From contig JAITMD010000003.1 in NCBI GenBank assembly GCA_031277535.1, positions 124,001 to 188,000 on the forward strand: a stretch of 64,000 nucleotides of DNA, read 5' to 3'. Positions 1 through 8,563 of the stretch are shown piece by piece (the first letter of the stretch is position 1; each line of letters opens with the position of its first letter). Under the pieces are notes generated by a model. That model was not told where the DNA came from, made no database searches, and worked only from the letters and a program-made list of their open reading frames with translations. Position numbers and translations under genes: made by a program. This stretch comes from Flavobacteriaceae bacterium. GTDB lineage: Bacteria > Bacteroidota > Bacteroidia > Flavobacteriales > Flavobacteriaceae.

Positions 1-198
1 ATATAGGCTTTCAACTTTGGCACGTGCCCAAGGAGTTTTTCTTAAGAATTTTAATGAAGAATTGATGTTTGGATCATGAGTGAAGCAACGTATGTTTATT
101 TGATTGCCTAACCCTTCGAAACCATTATAGTAATCTACTAATTCTTCCAGTATATCTACTAACTTTTTGCCATGAAGAGGATCTTTTGAAGTCTGCAT
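1..198 (-). CDS. VF530 family DNA-binding protein (3' end cut by window edge)
   Basis: The reverse strand reads 66 codons from ATG at 198 to the window edge with no stop, so the C-terminus is missing. The N-terminus ([13 protein letters not shown]) and the stretch [17 protein letters not shown] at about residues 47-63 match my memory of the small VF530/DUF2132 family, which are short helical proteins thought to bind DNA. The usual family length is about 70-80 residues, so only the tail should be lost. It lies 7 bases downstream of the FKBP gene on the same strand and is probably co-transcribed with it. The role is not well established in the family; the name rests on motif recall. Confidence 0.8.
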   Translation of the reverse strand, partial: MQTSKDPLHGKKLVDILEELVDYYNGFEGLGNQINIRCFTHDPNINSSLKFLRKTPWARAKVESLY

Positions 199-205
199 TG
201 TTTTG

Positions 206-640
206 TTATTGTATAGAAAGTAATTCGATTTCGAAAATTAAGGTACTATATGGACCTATTTCTTTATTAATATGCTCATCTTTATAGGCGTATTCTGGAG
301 GTGTTACCATTGTGAATTTTGTACCCATAGGTAATAGAGGAATAACTTGTTGGTAAGCAGCAATTAATTTGGATAAATTAAAGATTGCAGGTTTTCCACG
401 TTCGATAGAACTATCAAATACTTGACGACTAACATTTGTTCCGTGATAATGACATTCGACTTTGTCTGCTAAGGTTGCTTTATTACCCGTTCCTAAAACG
501 TGTACTTGGTAGGCGATACCAGAAGGAAGTACTGTGACGTTTTTGGTGGTAATAAATGTCTTTAGATAGGCACTACCTTCTTCTTTATTTTTTTGCTCTA
601 ATTGTTCTTTTCGCTTTTTTAGTAATTCTGCTACACTCAT
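206..640 (-). CDS. FKBP-type peptidyl-prolyl cis-trans isomerase
   Basis: Predicted proline isomerase of 144 residues. A charged helical N-terminus (about 1-30) precedes one FKBP domain (about 38-143). Visible FKBP signatures are the YHG turn, VFDSS at about 74-78, the PLLPMGTKF segment and PPEYAY before the last strand. There is no signal peptide or lipobox, so it should be cytoplasmic, unlike the many secreted FKBPs of this phylum. It is the first gene of a two-gene unit with the VF530 protein downstream. A bipartite promoter match lies just upstream (664-694). Family assignment is firm; the substrate is unknown. Confidence 0.88.
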   Translation of the reverse strand: MSVAELLKKRKEQLEQKNKEEGSAYLKTFITTKNVTVLPSGIAYQVHVLGTGNKATLADKVECHYHGTNVSRQVFDSSIERGKPAIFNLSKLIAAYQQVIPLLPMGTKFTMVTPPEYAYKDEHINKEIGPYSTLIFEIELLSIQ

Positions 641-663
641 ATTTTTTGATGTATTTGTTGTTC

Positions 664-694
664 CAAAATTACTTTATTTGAAGTAAGTAGTCAA
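664..694 (-). promoter_or_regulatory. Promoter of the FKBP-VF530 unit
   Basis: On the minus strand TTG (694-692), 20 bases, then TAATTTTG (671-664) match the flavobacterial TTG-N17-23-TAnnTTTG pattern. The predicted transcript start is near 657, about 17 bases before the ATG at 640. Confidence 0.55.
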
Positions 695-715
695 GATAAA
701 AGGAATTGTTAGATA

Positions 716-746
716 CAAAAAAAGGAACCACTAAATAGTGATTCCT
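716..746 (-). terminator. Intrinsic terminator after tRNA-Pro
   Basis: Hairpin GGAAcCACT / AGTGaTTCC (724-745, loop AAAT) followed on the minus strand by a seven-T run (723-717). It sits directly 3' of the tRNA gene. Confidence 0.75.
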
Positions 747-751
747 TTTCG

Positions 752-826
752 TCGGGGTGGCAGGATTCGAACCTGCGACCTCCTGGTCCCAAACCAGGCG
801 CGATGACCGGGCTACGCTACACCCCG
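752..826 (-). tRNA. tRNA-Pro (anticodon TGG)
   Basis: The reverse strand folds as a cloverleaf. The acceptor stem is CGGGGTG/CACCCCG with discriminator A at 752. The anticodon stem is CCTGG/CCAGG with loop TTTGGGA, giving anticodon TGG (proline, CCN codons). The T-arm is GCAGG-TTCGAAT-CCTGC. CCA is not encoded and must be added after transcription. It has its own promoter (853-883) and terminator (716-746), so it is a single-gene transcription unit. Confidence 0.97.
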
Positions 827-852
827 ATTGACTTACTGTGTCATTGCGAGTG

Positions 853-883
853 CAAATATAGGATAATATTCTGTGTCTGCAAA
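853..883 (-). promoter_or_regulatory. Promoter of tRNA-Pro
   Basis: Minus strand TTTG (883-880), 19 bases, TATATTTG (860-853). This is an exact match to the flavobacterial consensus with good spacing, 26 bases before the tRNA 5' end. Confidence 0.65.
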
Positions 884-1318
884 CGATTCTTTTAAAAATA
901 TTATTCTTTTTTTTGATATTAAAATTAAGTTGTTGTTATATAGTGTTTTATATTTAAAAAAAATATGCAATTAATTAGTTAGATTATTTTTTGCTGTCAA
1001 TTGTTTGTTTAAAGAGTATTAATCTACCACTTTGTGTGTAATTGTTGCATTTTTGGAAATAGGATATTATGAGTTAATTGTTCTGTAAGGAGAATGGTAG
1101 TTAATATGAAATAAAGTAGATTACTAAAGATTAGAGTTTGTAATTAGTAAGAAGGGAAAGTAAAGTTATTTATGAAACAGAGAAATATCAAATGATTTAA
1201 TTTATCTTTCAATTTGATAGATAATAACTGTTTTATGATTGATATTTTAAATGATTTTTATTTAGACATATTGTATTAAAAAACTATTTTTGTTTAGAAA
1301 CTAAATAAAAGAAGAAAT
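884..1318. other. AT-rich intergenic stretch, no gene seen
   Basis: About 435 bases between the tRNA-Pro promoter and trxB. I see no open frame with protein-like content and no strong hairpin. TATTTTTG at 1285-1292 could be the -7 box of trxB, but no TTG lies at the right distance upstream. Confidence 0.6.
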
Positions 1319-2260
1319 ATGTCAACTATAGAAAGAGTAAAATGCTTAATTGTAGGTTCGGGACCAGCAGGTTACACAGCTGCTATATATGCTGCACGTG
1401 CTAATATGAATCCTGTAATGTATCAGGGAATGCAACCAGGAGGACAATTAACAACGACAAATGAAGTAGAAAACTTTCCAGGATATCCGGAAGGAATAAC
1501 AGGACCAGAGATGATGATGCAATTGCAAGCACAAGCACAACGTTTTGGAACTGATGTACGCGATGGCTGGGTAACTAAAGCGGAATTAGAAGGTGATGTG
1601 AAGAAAGTATGGATAAATGAAACAACTGAGATTCATGCTGATACAATAATTATTTCGACTGGTGCTACAGCAATGTATTTAGGGTTACCATCAGAGCAGC
1701 ATTACCTTTCTTTAGGTGGTGGTGTATCTGCTTGTGCAGTATGTGATGGGTTCTTTTATAGAAATCAAGAAGTAGTAATTGTTGGGGCGGGAGATTCTGC
1801 TTGTGAAGAAGCACACTATTTATCTCATTTGTGTAAAAAAGTGACAATGCTTGTACGTAGTGATAAGTTCCGTGCTTCAAAAATTATGGAAGAGCGTGTA
1901 CGTAATACCGCTAATATTGAGATTTTAATGAATACATCTACAGAAGAAGTATTAGGAGATGGAAATGTAGTAACTGGTATTCGAGTAAAAGATAAAACTT
2001 CTGGAGAAGTAAAAGATATTCCTGCAACAGGATTTTTTGTAGCGATTGGGCATAAACCTAATACAGATATTTTCAAAGGGCAATTGACAATGGATGAAAC
2101 AGGCTATTTAATTACTGAATGTAAAACCAGTAAAACAAATGTAGCAGGTGTATTTGCTTGTGGAGATGTACAAGATAAAGATTACAGACAGGCAATCACT
2201 GCTGCAGGATCAGGATGTATAGCTGCATTAGATGCTGAGCGTTATTTGGCATCAAAATAA
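1319..2260 (+). CDS. trxB: Thioredoxin-disulfide reductase
   Basis: A flavoprotein that passes electrons from NADPH to thioredoxin in the cytoplasm. The 313-residue length is standard for the low-molecular-weight bacterial enzyme. The FAD-binding GSGPAG is at residues 13-18, the redox-active CAVC at 139-142, the NADPH-binding GAGDSA at 156-161, and the C-terminal FAD motif ACGDVQD near 280-286 followed by an Ala/Gly-rich helix. The start follows a purine-rich leader (AAAAGAAGAAAT). It is monocistronic, closed by a terminator at 2290-2326. No thioredoxin gene is adjacent; a TlpA-like thioredoxin domain protein lies 33 kb away and is probably unrelated in function. Confidence 0.96.
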   Translation: MSTIERVKCLIVGSGPAGYTAAIYAARANMNPVMYQGMQPGGQLTTTNEVENFPGYPEGITGPEMMMQLQAQAQRFGTDVRDGWVTKAELEGDVKKVWINETTEIHADTIIISTGATAMYLGLPSEQHYLSLGGGVSACAVCDGFFYRNQEVVIVGAGDSACEEAHYLSHLCKKVTMLVRSDKFRASKIMEERVRNTANIEILMNTSTEEVLGDGNVVTGIRVKDKTSGEVKDIPATGFFVAIGHKPNTDIFKGQLTMDETGYLITECKTSKTNVAGVFACGDVQDKDYRQAITAAGSGCIAALDAERYLASK

Positions 2261-2289
2261 TAGTAAAAAGAATAATAGTATATAAAAGT

Positions 2290-2326
2290 AAGGTTAAGAT
2301 GAAATATTCTTAGCCTTATTTTTTTG
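2290..2326 (+). terminator. Intrinsic terminator after trxB
   Basis: Hairpin AAGGTTAAGA / TTCTTAGCCTT with one G-T pair, then a T-rich tail. Confidence 0.7.
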
Positions 2327-2369
2327 ATTGATACTTAGTTGTACTTTTTACTTTTTTGTTGCCAAAAAA

Positions 2370-2404
2370 TTGGTATGCTCTTAAGAACATATATAGTATA
2401 TTTG
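2370..2404 (+). promoter_or_regulatory. Candidate promoter of the ABC ATPase gene
   Basis: TATATTTG (2397-2404) with TTG at 2370-2372. The spacing of 24 is slightly long. The start codon follows 20 bases after the -7 box. Confidence 0.4.
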
Positions 2405-2424
2405 TATCTGTTTAATAAGAAAAG

Positions 2425-3387
2425 ATGCTTGTAGTAAAGAATATATCATTTGGATACTTAAATGACAAATCTGTTATTCAAGAAATGGATTTGGTAATAG
2501 AAAAAGGAAAACATGTAGCATTACTTGGAGAGAGTGGGTGCGGAAAAAGTACATTGTTGAAACTTATTTATGGATTGTACGATCTGAATGAAGGAGAAAT
2601 ATATTGGAATGACGAACCTGTTTTGGGACCTGCATACAATTTAATACCAGGAGTTGATGCTATGCGTTATCTCGCACAAGATTTTGATTTGATGCCTTAC
2701 ACAACAGTTGCTGAAAACGTTGGTAAGTTCTTATCTAATATTAATTGGGAGAAAAAGCAAAATAGAATAGATGAGTTACTTCACTTAGTAGACATGACTA
2801 ATTTTGCTGACGTAAAAGTTAAAGATTTAAGTGGAGGACAACAACAACGTGTTGCATTAGCACGTGTTTTAGCACAAGATCCAGAACTTTTGTTATTGGA
2901 CGAACCTTTTAGTCATATCGATTATACTCGAAAGAGTATGTTGAGAAGAGAGTTGTTTTCTTATATGAAAGAAAAGGGAATCACTTGTATTGTAGCTACA
3001 CACGATAGTTTGGACGCATTGAGTTTTGCGGACGAGACAGTAGTGTTGAAAGATGGGAATATTGTAGATGCAGGCGAAACAAAAGAATTGTACGAAGTCC
3101 CTATAGATATGTATGTTGCTTCGCTATTTGGAGAAGTCAATGAATTATATGTGTCAGATTTTGCGCCAGATACAGAGGCAGATGAGGTACTTTTATTTTA
3201 TCCTCATCAATTGATGATTAGTAAACAAAAAGGTGTGTTAGAAGTTTTTGTTGAAGAATCATATTTTAAAGGTGATGGTTTTATGATGAAAAGTTTATTT
3301 AAAAATAATAGAACTGTTTATTTTAATCACCCGTTTGCTGTAGAACCAGGAACAATAGTTAAATTAGCAATTAAGAAATATGCATAA
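2425..3387 (+). CDS. ABC transporter ATP-binding protein (lone ATPase)
   Basis: A 320-residue nucleotide-binding subunit. The Walker A GESGCGKST is at residues 35-43, signature LSGGQQQR at 135-142, Walker B LLLLDEP at 155-161, and H-loop histidine about 193. Residues beyond about 230 form an extra C-terminal region, resembling the regulatory tails of importer ATPases such as PotA/MalK types. No permease or binding protein lies next to it: trxB is upstream and a convergent gene is downstream, so its partner must be encoded elsewhere or it acts in another ABC role. The substrate cannot be deduced. Confidence 0.88.
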   Translation: MLVVKNISFGYLNDKSVIQEMDLVIEKGKHVALLGESGCGKSTLLKLIYGLYDLNEGEIYWNDEPVLGPAYNLIPGVDAMRYLAQDFDLMPYTTVAENVGKFLSNINWEKKQNRIDELLHLVDMTNFADVKVKDLSGGQQQRVALARVLAQDPELLLLDEPFSHIDYTRKSMLRRELFSYMKEKGITCIVATHDSLDALSFADETVVLKDGNIVDAGETKELYEVPIDMYVASLFGEVNELYVSDFAPDTEADEVLLFYPHQLMISKQKGVLEVFVEESYFKGDGFMMKSLFKNNRTVYFNHPFAVEPGTIVKLAIKKYA

Positions 3388-3430
3388 ACAAAAAGAGGAA
3401 TCTTCATGAAAATGAGATTCCTCTTTTTGT
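3388..3430. terminator. Bidirectional terminator between convergent genes
   Basis: A 16-bp stem (ACAAAAAGAGGAATCT and its complement, loop of 11 bases) with A-runs on the left and T-runs on the right. It serves both the ABC gene and the minus-strand gene that ends at 3431. Confidence 0.85.
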
Positions 3431-4156
3431 TTATTCGTAAGGATATTTTATTTGTTCTAAACATTTGAATTGTTCCCAACGTTTGTTCATAAAATCTAAG
3501 AATAATGGAGCATTTTTTAGGTTTTCGCTACTGGTATATTTTCCTCCATTCTGATATTCTTTAGGAGCTTTACAAAGTCTTGTAGTTCCCCTTAAAATGT
3601 ATTTTGTGGTATTTTCGTACATTACTAACTTTAATGTATCATCGCTAATATCTCCACGACACATTAATACATAAGGAAAAGTAATCTCTGCAATATTGTC
3701 ATTATTAATATCTGTGATACTTAAGGAATGACGAGGAAAGTAAGTTGTAAAATCTACTATATAAAAGCAATCAATAAAATCGTAGATTCTCCATAACTTT
3801 TTATATTGGATATCTCCTTCACTTTTCACGAATAGGTAGACATACAATTCTGTTTTAGTGTTTTCTAATTCTTTATTTGTGTAGTGTGTACCATTAACAG
3901 TAAGTACTAATAGGTTGTCACCTAATTTGTCTTTCCATTTGATGGCGTCAATTAAAGTACCTTTAAAATCTATACTATTAGGGATTTCTGAAAAGGCAAT
4001 CGATTTTGTATTAAATTTTGAAGAATTGCTTTTTGTATCCAATAATGGAATTCTTACTTCTGGTTTTATAGTATTGAATTCCTTATAAATAGAGTTTGTT
4101 TGACTAAAAGTCGAAAAGTAAGAACTAAATAAAAGTAAGAAATACAGATGTTTCAT
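3431..4156 (-). CDS. Secreted protein of unknown function
   Basis: I take the start at 4156 rather than the longer in-frame start at 4228. MKHLYFLLLFSSYFSTFSQ is a clean Sec signal peptide, and the longer version would begin inside the terminator of the upstream peptidase gene. The mature protein is about 220 residues. A central stretch reads ITDINNDNIAEITF, a calcium-loop-like pattern (DINNDN), followed by MCRGDISDDTLKLVMYE. This resembles envelope proteins in Riemerella and relatives annotated as surface polysaccharide biosynthesis factors (M949_RS01915 type), but that is recall at low confidence. The function is unknown. Confidence 0.6.
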   Translation of the reverse strand: MKHLYFLLLFSSYFSTFSQTNSIYKEFNTIKPEVRIPLLDTKSNSSKFNTKSIAFSEIPNSIDFKGTLIDAIKWKDKLGDNLLVLTVNGTHYTNKELENTKTELYVYLFVKSEGDIQYKKLWRIYDFIDCFYIVDFTTYFPRHSLSITDINNDNIAEITFPYVLMCRGDISDDTLKLVMYENTTKYILRGTTRLCKAPKEYQNGGKYTSSENLKNAPLFLDFMNKRWEQFKCLEQIKYPYE

Positions 4157-4192
4157 TGTAATAGCTTTATCGTATAAAAATACAGAATATTT

Positions 4193-4225
4193 CGACAAAA
4201 AAAACTCAGCATTTGCTGAGCTTTT
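4193..4225 (-). terminator. Intrinsic terminator after the S9 peptidase
   Basis: Stem CTCAGC/GCTGAG (4205-4220, loop ATTT), then an eight-T run on the minus strand. It lies just past the peptidase stop at 4233. Confidence 0.85.
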
Positions 4226-4232
4226 CAAGATA

Positions 4233-6665
4233 TTATTTTTTGTTTTTTAAGTGTTTCTCTAAGAATTGATCTTGTTCCCATAATAGGTGTAAGATATTTT
4301 CTTTAGCAACATATCCATGACTTTCTTTCGGTAAAATGACCATTCTAACAGGTGCTCCTAATCCTTTTAATGCTTGAAAGTAACGCTCTGTTTGTAAAGT
4401 AAATGTTCCAGGATTATTATCTGCTTCACCGTGTACTAATAACATAGGTGTTTTCATTTTGTCAGCATTCATAAAAGGAGACATTGTATTGTATACTTGT
4501 GGAACTTCCCAATAGTTTCTTTGTTCTGTTTGGAATCCAAAAGGAGTTAATGTTCTATTATAAGCACCACTACGTGCAATTCCTACGGCAAATAAATTAG
4601 AATGTGTTAATAAATTCGCAGTCATAAATGCTCCATAAGAATGCCCTCCAACTCCTACTTTTGTTCTGTCAATGTATCCTAAAGCATCTACTGCATCAAT
4701 AGCAGCTTTACCATTGGCAACTAATTGTTGAACATAAGTGTCATTTGGTTCTTCTGTACCTTCACCTACAATTGGAAAGGCTGCATCATCCAATACTGCA
4801 TATCCTTTTGTAACCCAATATACAAATGAACCATAATAAGGGAAAGTAAATTCATTAGGATTTGATGTTACTTGTGCGGCACTGTTTTTGTCTTTGTATT
4901 CAGCTGGGTAAGCCCAAATTAGTAAAGGCAATTTTTCTTTTTTAGCTTTTAAATCATAGCCAGCAGGTAGATATAACGTTCCTGATAGCTCAAGACCATC
5001 TTCTCTTTTGTATTTAATAACTTCTTTGTGAACTCCTTTCAAAGATTCGAAAGGGTTTTTAAAAGATGTAATTGCTTTTACGTCATCTTTCTTGTTGATA
5101 TTTCTGAAGTAGTAATTAGGATAATCAGATGAAGACTGAATAGATACTAAAACTAATCCTTTTTTTAAATCTTCAATTGATTGAATCGTTTCTTTCTTGT
5201 TGGTGTATTTTGATTGATATAAACGTTTTGTTTTTAAAGTAGTCAAATCAAACTCATCAATAAAAGGGAATTGTCCTTTAGCAGTAAAACCATCACCAAT
5301 TAGATACGCTTTATTATTATTATTATTATTCATCGCTAAAACATATCTACCGTATTGGTTTTTCTTTGTTTCGAAAGTTCCTGGGTCACTATAAACATCC
5401 TGAGAGTTTCTATCTTCTATTTTAACAGGTGCATCATTGTATTTAGATGGGTTGATGATAAACTGTCTGAAGTTTCTTGTATCATACCACTGATCGGCAA
5501 TAATAGCTGTTGTCTCATTTCCCCAAGTAATACCTGAAAAACGTTGTGTTAGTTTTACAATAGATTTAGGTGCCTCATTAAATGGAGCATCCCAAGTAAA
5601 AAATTCGTCTCTATATTCTACCTTTTTAGCAGGATCTCCATTGTCTAAAGCTTCTACATAATAGATAGAAGAAGCAACGTCATTTCTCCATCCCATGCTT
5701 CTTTTACCTTCGCGAACAGCCATAAAACCTTTTGGCATAGTTTCGTTTAAAGCAATATTATTTACTTCTTTTACCAATTTTCCACTATTATCATACACAA
5801 CAGTTTTCATTGGAAAACGATTTAATGGGACGATGTATGAAAATGGTTTCTCTAATGTAGTAACCATAAGATAATTTCCATCAGGAGAGAACGACTCACC
5901 TGCATACATCCCACTTTCTTTTAAAAGTTTTTTGTTTCCTTTTAAGTCAACTGTATATAATTCAGAAGTTACTAATGTCTCAAAATTAGTTTCGTCTGTT
6001 TTGTTCTTTAATAAATCTTGGTATGTTCTATTTTGGGATACTGTACCTGTTTCACTTACAGAAACAATTGGACCTGTAGGTAAATTTTTCTTTGTATCGA
6101 TTAAAGCTGATCTATTAGCTGGGATGATTTTAACAAGTATCTTAGAGTTATCTCTATACCAAGTGATAGGAGAACCTAAGTTTGCATTCAGGTTTGCATC
6201 AGTTAATTTTGTAGCTTGTGCACTTGCTATATCTAAAACCCATAATTCTACACCAGATGTAGTTGTATGTGTAAAAGCAATTTTACTCTCATCTGGAGAC
6301 ATCAATAAATTCGCGATTCGTGGATTAGCAGGTAACCCTTTTACTTGAACTTCTTGTTTATCTTTTATTTTTCTAACCTTAAGATTATTAATGTAAGTTA
6401 CAGTGCTTGAGATATTAGTATTAGCATCAATACGCAAACCTCCCAAACGCATTTCTTCAAGGTTTAAATCGTCTAATGTTTTATAAGTACTTCTATAACT
6501 TAACAACATATACTCCATTTTACTGTCTATAGAGATAGAAGGAGCTCTTTCAAAGTCTGCTAATTGCAAGATTTCTTGCGATGGTTTTTGATAGTTTACG
6601 TTCTCTTGTGCATACATAGCGGTAACCAAAAATAAGGACAACAAGGTTGTTTTAACTAATTTCAT
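4233..6665 (-). CDS. S9 family serine peptidase, glutamyl-endopeptidase (S9D)-like
   Basis: An 810-residue exported prolyl-oligopeptidase-fold peptidase. The signal peptide is MKLVKTTLLSLFLVTAMYAQ, then a beta-propeller-like region to about 550 and a C-terminal alpha/beta-hydrolase domain. The nucleophile is in GGHSYGAF (Ser about 676), with acid in GEADNNPG (Asp about 749) and histidine in ESHGY (about 783). The block GIARSGAYNRTLTPFGFQTE is what I recall from the chloroplast/bacterial glutamyl endopeptidase branch (MEROPS S9D), which cleaves after Glu. It probably acts in the periplasm on peptides. It is monocistronic, with a terminator right after. A run of Asn codons (about 5311-5332) is an ATT-type microsatellite inside the propeller region. 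Confidence 0.88.
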   Translation of the reverse strand: MKLVKTTLLSLFLVTAMYAQENVNYQKPSQEILQLADFERAPSISIDSKMEYMLLSYRSTYKTLDDLNLEEMRLGGLRIDANTNISSTVTYINNLKVRKIKDKQEVQVKGLPANPRIANLLMSPDESKIAFTHTTTSGVELWVLDIASAQATKLTDANLNANLGSPITWYRDNSKILVKIIPANRSALIDTKKNLPTGPIVSVSETGTVSQNRTYQDLLKNKTDETNFETLVTSELYTVDLKGNKKLLKESGMYAGESFSPDGNYLMVTTLEKPFSYIVPLNRFPMKTVVYDNSGKLVKEVNNIALNETMPKGFMAVREGKRSMGWRNDVASSIYYVEALDNGDPAKKVEYRDEFFTWDAPFNEAPKSIVKLTQRFSGITWGNETTAIIADQWYDTRNFRQFIINPSKYNDAPVKIEDRNSQDVYSDPGTFETKKNQYGRYVLAMNNNNNNKAYLIGDGFTAKGQFPFIDEFDLTTLKTKRLYQSKYTNKKETIQSIEDLKKGLVLVSIQSSSDYPNYYFRNINKKDDVKAITSFKNPFESLKGVHKEVIKYKREDGLELSGTLYLPAGYDLKAKKEKLPLLIWAYPAEYKDKNSAAQVTSNPNEFTFPYYGSFVYWVTKGYAVLDDAAFPIVGEGTEEPNDTYVQQLVANGKAAIDAVDALGYIDRTKVGVGGHSYGAFMTANLLTHSNLFAVGIARSGAYNRTLTPFGFQTEQRNYWEVPQVYNTMSPFMNADKMKTPMLLVHGEADNNPGTFTLQTERYFQALKGLGAPVRMVILPKESHGYVAKENILHLLWEQDQFLEKHLKNKK

Positions 6666-6753
6666 CGTTGTAGGTTTTGTTAATTTGAAGCAAGATAGTT
6701 TAATTTTTTGAGCAATAACAGAAGCTTAAGAGGCTTTAGGATTTTTTTTAGTT

Positions 6754-6782
6754 TTGATTAATTGGTAAATGATGTATTTTTG
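6754..6782 (+). promoter_or_regulatory. Promoter of the fabH-hydroxylase unit
   Basis: TTG (6754-6756), 18 bases, TATTTTTG (6775-6782). The transcript should start near 6788, downstream of the in-frame ATG at 6769, so translation must use the ATG at 6808. Confidence 0.6.
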
Positions 6783-6807
6783 TTATAAGATATTAAAAAG
6801 AAAGACT

Positions 6808-7815
6808 ATGTTTAAAGCAAAGATTTCGGGATTAGGATATTATGTACCTGAAAATATAGTAACCAATGATGATTTGTCAAAGGTTATGGATACAAATAAT
6901 GAATGGATTATTGAACGCACAGGAATTCATGAAAGAAGACATGTTGTTTTACCTGAAGATACAACCTCAGGAATGGGAATTAAAGCAGCTAAAGTTGCTA
7001 TGCAACGAGCAGGAGTAGAGGCAAAGGATATTGATTTTGTTGTTTTTGCTACTTTAAGCCCAGATTTTTATTTTCCAGGACCAGGTGTACTTTTACAAAA
7101 AGAATTAGGTTTAAATAATGTGGCAGCATTAGATATTAGAGCACAATGTTCGGGCTTTATATATGCTATGTCAATTGCAGATCAATATATCAAAACAGGT
7201 ATGTATAAAACAGTACTTGTAGTTGGTTCTGAAGTTCATTCTAAAGGTTTAGATATGACTACTCGTGGTAGGGGAGTATCTGTTATTTTTGGTGATGGTG
7301 CTGGAGCAGCAGTACTTACTCGTTCTGAAGATGATTCGAAAGGTATTTTATCAACTCATATTCATTCGCAAGGAGAACATGCCGAAGAATTAGCTTTAAT
7401 AGCTCCAGGAATGGGGGGACGTTGGGTGTCTGATATATTAAAAGACAATAATCCAGAAGATGAATCTTACTACCCTCATATGAATGGACAGTTTGTTTTT
7501 AAAAATGCAGTAGTTCGTTTTAGCGAAGTAATCAATGAAGGTTTAGAAGCAAATAAGTTAGAAGTATCAGATATAGATATGTTGATACCGCATCAAGCAA
7601 ATTTGAGAATTTCTCAGTTTATTCAACAAAAGTTTGCTTTAACGGATGAACAGGTATTCAATAATATCCAGAAATACGGTAATACTACAGCAGCATCGGT
7701 GCCAATTGCTTTAACAGAAGCATGGGAAGAAGGAAAGATTAAAGAAGGAGATTTAGTAGTATTAGCAGCTTTTGGTAGTGGATTTACTTGGGGTAGTGTA
7801 ATAATTAGATGGTAA
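6808..7815 (+). CDS. fabH: Beta-ketoacyl-ACP synthase III
   Basis: Condenses an acyl-CoA primer with malonyl-ACP to start fatty-acid synthesis. With the start at 6808 (see the promoter at 6754-6782) the protein has 335 residues, beginning MFKAKISGLGYYVPE. The catalytic triad is visible: Cys114 in RAQCSGF, His262 in PHQAN, Asn292 in YGNTTAAS. FGDGAGAAVL is the usual glycine-rich motif. The gene is not in a plsX-rpmF-fabH cluster; it precedes a fatty-acid hydroxylase gene by 37 bases and may supply a specialised lipid rather than be the only housekeeping FabH. Primer preference (for example branched acyl-CoA) cannot be read from the sequence. Confidence 0.93.
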   Translation: MFKAKISGLGYYVPENIVTNDDLSKVMDTNNEWIIERTGIHERRHVVLPEDTTSGMGIKAAKVAMQRAGVEAKDIDFVVFATLSPDFYFPGPGVLLQKELGLNNVAALDIRAQCSGFIYAMSIADQYIKTGMYKTVLVVGSEVHSKGLDMTTRGRGVSVIFGDGAGAAVLTRSEDDSKGILSTHIHSQGEHAEELALIAPGMGGRWVSDILKDNNPEDESYYPHMNGQFVFKNAVVRFSEVINEGLEANKLEVSDIDMLIPHQANLRISQFIQQKFALTDEQVFNNIQKYGNTTAASVPIALTEAWEEGKIKEGDLVVLAAFGSGFTWGSVIIRW

Positions 7816-7852
7816 AAATTACTTATATTAGCTTTAATTAAGTTAATATAGT

Positions 7853-8524
7853 ATGAAATTCGATAAAATTCACAATAAGGGTCAGGCTACATTATTTAAG
7901 AATCCTTATTTAGAAATGTTGACAAAAGGACATCCAACAGTAATTTGGGGGATGTATATACCAACCTTATCTTATATTGTATACCTTGGGTATAAAGAGT
8001 ATGAATTAACAGTTCAAAACATTATTCTTTTATTTTTTGGAGGAATATTGTTTTGGACTTTTTTTGAATATATTGCTCATCGTTATATTTTTCATTTGAT
8101 TAGCGATAAACCCAATGCACAGCGTTTTGCTTATATAATGCATGGTAATCATCATCATTATCCACGTGATAGACAACGTTTGTTTATGCCTCCTGTTCCA
8201 AGTATAATTTTGGCGAGTGTATTGTTTGTATTACATTATTTATTGTTAGGTAGATATACTTTTGGTTTTTATCCTGGTTTTATTATAGGATATCTATTAT
8301 ATGCGTCAATGCATTATGCTATCCATGCATTTACTCCCCCGTTTAAGTTTATGAAACCACTTTGGCGTAATCATCATTTACATCATTATAAGGATGAAGA
8401 AATGGGATTTGGTGTGAGTAATACTTTTTGGGATAGAGTTTTCGGAACGATGTTCGATTTAGAAAAGGAAAAAGAAGACAAAGAGAAGGTTAAAGAATTA
8501 ATGTTTGAAAAAGAAATAAAATAG
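7853..8524 (+). CDS. Fatty-acid hydroxylase / sterol desaturase superfamily membrane protein
   Basis: A di-iron integral membrane oxygenase of 223 residues. The four histidine clusters of the superfamily are present: HRYIFH (76-81), HGNHHH (97-102), H154/H158 in HYAIH, and HHLHH (174-178). Hydrophobic spans lie near 33-48, 55-72, 116-132 and 138-152. The layout resembles the fatty-acid 2-hydroxylase branch, which hydroxylates acyl chains of sphingolipid-like or sulfonolipid species. That would suit a flavobacterial envelope but is inference. It is the second gene of a unit with fabH. The stop codon lies inside the bidirectional terminator that follows. Confidence 0.88.
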   Translation: MKFDKIHNKGQATLFKNPYLEMLTKGHPTVIWGMYIPTLSYIVYLGYKEYELTVQNIILLFFGGILFWTFFEYIAHRYIFHLISDKPNAQRFAYIMHGNHHHYPRDRQRLFMPPVPSIILASVLFVLHYLLLGRYTFGFYPGFIIGYLLYASMHYAIHAFTPPFKFMKPLWRNHHLHHYKDEEMGFGVSNTFWDRVFGTMFDLEKEKEDKEKVKELMFEKEIK

Positions 8525-8563
8525 AAATGGGAACGATTAATCGTTCCCATTTCTATTTTATTT
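8519..8563. terminator. Bidirectional terminator, near-perfect 40-bp palindrome
   Basis: The arms 8519-8538 and 8539-8558 are complementary (AAATAGAAATGGGAACGATT and its reverse complement), A-rich on one side and T-rich on the other. It separates the hydroxylase from the convergent nuclease array. Confidence 0.85.

Noticed and set aside
1665..2076. Reverse-strand open frames inside trxB
   Set aside because: Shadows of trxB codon usage with low-complexity composition and no start context.
4157..4228. Longer start of the secreted protein before the S9 peptidase
   Set aside because: Runs through the peptidase terminator and hides the signal peptide.
6769..6807. N-terminal extension of FabH (13 residues)
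   Set aside because: Lies upstream of the predicted transcript start; the -7 box is inside it.
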